Below are positions 62,701-64,000 of a stretch of 64,000 nt of DNA, one piece after another. The stretch covers positions 1 to 64,000 of the forward strand of contig NZ_JAQQKV010000004.1 in the NCBI RefSeq assembly GCF_028550435.1, written 5' to 3'. Both the position numbers and the translations under genes were made by a program. The DNA is from Asticcacaulis machinosus. GTDB lineage: Bacteria > Pseudomonadota > Alphaproteobacteria > Caulobacterales > Caulobacteraceae. Each line of letters starts with the position of its first letter. The first letter of the stretch is position 1. Under the pieces are notes generated by a model. It saw nothing but the letters and a program-made list of their open reading frames with translations. It had not been told where the DNA came from and searched no databases.

Positions 62701-63633
62701 GTGCGTTGGCAACAAACGGCAGCTAAAAAATGGACTTTGCGTCATTGTGTCAGCGGTCTGGTTATGGCAATCGCTCTGACCGGCGGTATGTCGGTGATGT
62801 CCACGGCCGTGGCTCAGAACTATGCCATTTCCGACGAGGATGATGCCACACCTGCTGATCCGAATGCGCCGGCGGCGATTGTCTGGGACAAAAAGCGCCT
62901 TGACCGTCTGGATCGCAATGTGCGGAAGTTGGAGCGCGCAGTTCAGAAAACCGAAAATAAAGCCGCACCACCCATTCTGGTTGAACCCGACCCCGAGGTT
63001 GTGGCCTTGCAGGCCACCGTTGACTTTCTGTCGCGCAAACTGGATGAGCAGGCCGCTGTACTGACGCGCCTGACCGGCCAACTGGAAGAAGCCAATTTCG
63101 CAGCAACACAAGCCCAGTCACAGGTTCAGGCGCTGACGGCGCGTACCGATACCCTGACCAAGCGGGTTGATCTGCTCGATGCCAAATCCAAAGACTTTGA
63201 GGCCGCACTCGCCGGTCCGCCGCCGCCGCCGCCCACAACCGGCAGCGCTGAAGCGGATTTCGATCAGGCCTATAGCCTGATGAGCAGCAATCAGCTTGAT
63301 GAGGCCACAACCGCGTTCGAAGCCTTTACGACCCAATGGCCAAAATCAGCGCAGGTGGCCGAAGCCTGGTTCCGTCTGGGCCAGATCAGAACCATGCGCG
63401 GTGATATTTCGGGATCGGTCGCGGCCTATGCTACCTCTCTCAAGGGCTGGCCCAAGGCGTCGTGGGCACCGGAATCAACGGTGAAGCTGGCGACGGCACT
63501 GGCGGATCTGAACCGTAAGGTTGAGACCTGCGCGGCCCTGACTGAATTCGATAAGCGCTATGCCGCTCAGGCGTCGGCCCCGATGAAGTCTCAGGCCAAG
63601 GCGCTTAAGGGCAAGGCGCAATGTGCGGCGTAA
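62701..63633 (+). CDS. cpoB: Tol-Pal system protein CpoB (YbgF)
   Basis: A GTG at 62701, preceded by GGGA, gives 310 residues; a GTG at 62668 is an alternative. Signal peptide ending TAVAQN, a coiled-coil segment (about 90-160, LDRNVRKLERAVQKT and LDEQAAVLTRLTGQLEEANF), a proline run, and a C-terminal TPR domain starting DFDQAYSLMSSNQLDEATTA. CpoB couples Tol action to peptidoglycan synthesis in E. coli. Confidence 0.9.
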   Translation: MRWQQTAAKKWTLRHCVSGLVMAIALTGGMSVMSTAVAQNYAISDEDDATPADPNAPAAIVWDKKRLDRLDRNVRKLERAVQKTENKAAPPILVEPDPEVVALQATVDFLSRKLDEQAAVLTRLTGQLEEANFAATQAQSQVQALTARTDTLTKRVDLLDAKSKDFEAALAGPPPPPPTTGSAEADFDQAYSLMSSNQLDEATTAFEAFTTQWPKSAQVAEAWFRLGQIRTMRGDISGSVAAYATSLKGWPKASWAPESTVKLATALADLNRKVETCAALTEFDKRYAAQASAPMKSQAKALKGKAQCAA

Positions 63634-63639
63634 CCGCTG

Positions 63640-64000
63640 TTGGATGAGCTTGGCTTGTGGCGGAAGGCGCTTCAGCCATTTGCCGAACTTCACGATATTT
63701 TTGAGGGTTTTGAGCGCTATCTGATCAAAGATAGCGCCAAACCTTTAGCCGTGGGAGTGTCCGGCGGCGGCGACAGTGTGGCCTTGCTGTGTCTGCTGCA
63801 TCTGTGGGGTAGGCGTCCGATTGAGGTGTTTTGCGTTGATCATGGTCTTAATCCGCTGAGCATGGGCTGGTGCGCGCAGGTGCATTCTTTGGCGCGGCGG
63901 CTGGGGCATGGTTTTTCCAAACTCGACTGGATCGGTGACAAGCCGGTATCTGGTATTCAGGCCGCCGCGCGTCAGGCCCGGCATGGACTGCTGGCCGACG
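63640..64000 (+). CDS. tilS: tRNA(Ile)-lysidine synthetase TilS, 5' part
   Basis: The frame carries the PP-loop ATP-binding motif AVGVSGGGDSVALLCLLH and VDHGLNPLS, then GIQAAARQARHGLL, all diagnostic for TilS. It modifies the wobble C of tRNA-Ile(CAU) to lysidine. No ATG exists in frame near the start; TTG 63640 or TTG 63655 is proposed. The gene runs off the window. Confidence 0.9.
   Translation, partial: MDELGLWRKALQPFAELHDIFEGFERYLIKDSAKPLAVGVSGGGDSVALLCLLHLWGRRPIEVFCVDHGLNPLSMGWCAQVHSLARRLGHGFSKLDWIGDKPVSGIQAAARQARHGLLAD

Noticed and set aside
63218-63237. CCGCCGCCGCCGCC microsatellite as a phase-variable tract
   Set aside because: It encodes the proline linker of CpoB in frame, and changes of 3 bases would not switch the gene off.

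Overview
The window looks like a stretch of an alphaproteobacterial chromosome from the Caulobacterales, most likely Caulobacteraceae and possibly Asticcacaulis-like. The grounds are gene content (ybgC-tolQRAB-pal-cpoB next to ruvCAB, MASE1 sensor kinase, separate Hpt proteins, KdpFABC-DE), TTAACCAT motifs known as CtrA sites in Caulobacter, and an overall family resemblance of the proteins. This is inference, as no 16S or other species marker is present.

Layout. 1-4.6 kb: the end of an IS3-type element, a truncated spermidine-synthase-like gene, a large DUF3857/transglutaminase/TPR protein and a decayed Tat-exported GH39 xylosidase. 4.6-11.2 kb: a P-type cation ATPase divergent from a tightly coupled usp-pta-ackA-fabI operon (every junction an ATGA overlap), which looks like an energy or low-oxygen stress module. 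11.2-13.6 kb: two L,D-transpeptidases and a small secreted protein. 14.0-18.1 kb: a Csu/SCPU-type chaperone-usher pilus operon behind an AT-rich region with a long palindrome and TTAACCAT boxes. 18.3-24.8 kb: a signalling cluster with an OmpR-type regulator, stand-alone receivers, a MASE1-CHASE-PAS histidine kinase and an Hpt protein. 25.0-26.0 kb: an exported alpha/beta hydrolase. 26.2-34.5 kb: the complete kdp potassium-uptake operon on the minus strand, including kdpF and an even smaller upstream ORF missed by ordinary ORF calling. 34.5-44.5 kb: tRNA-Lys(CUU), Hpt, ferredoxin, S1/P1 nuclease, Nudix, GNAT, a qorB-like/HxlR divergent pair, two orphan ORFs and a galactonate (De Ley-Doudoroff) catabolic operon. 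44.7-48.3 kb: the beta-oxidation pair fadA-fadJ. 48.4-53.6 kb: a DUF559 endonuclease-like gene among repeats, BolA, a J-domain protein, a GFA-fold protein and a proline-rich TPR membrane protein. 53.7-63.6 kb: ruvCAB, ybgC, tolQRAB, pal, a CsgG/SH3 protein and cpoB. 63.6 kb to the end: the start of tilS.

The most notable unexplained structure is a family of intergenic palindromic repeats. One class (modules running from CTCCTCCC to GACGGAGGGGTA) occurs as mirrored pairs in both head-to-head and tail-to-tail order, including inside the kdp operon and directly ahead of fadJ and tolB. A second class is a 26-nt hairpin seen three times, with a compensatory stem change in one copy; in one case it is translated as the tail of RuvC. 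A DUF559 nuclease-like gene lies directly against one of these repeat blocks. This resembles the REP/BIME plus nuclease arrangement of other bacteria but with a different enzyme family, and is the best candidate for something undescribed.
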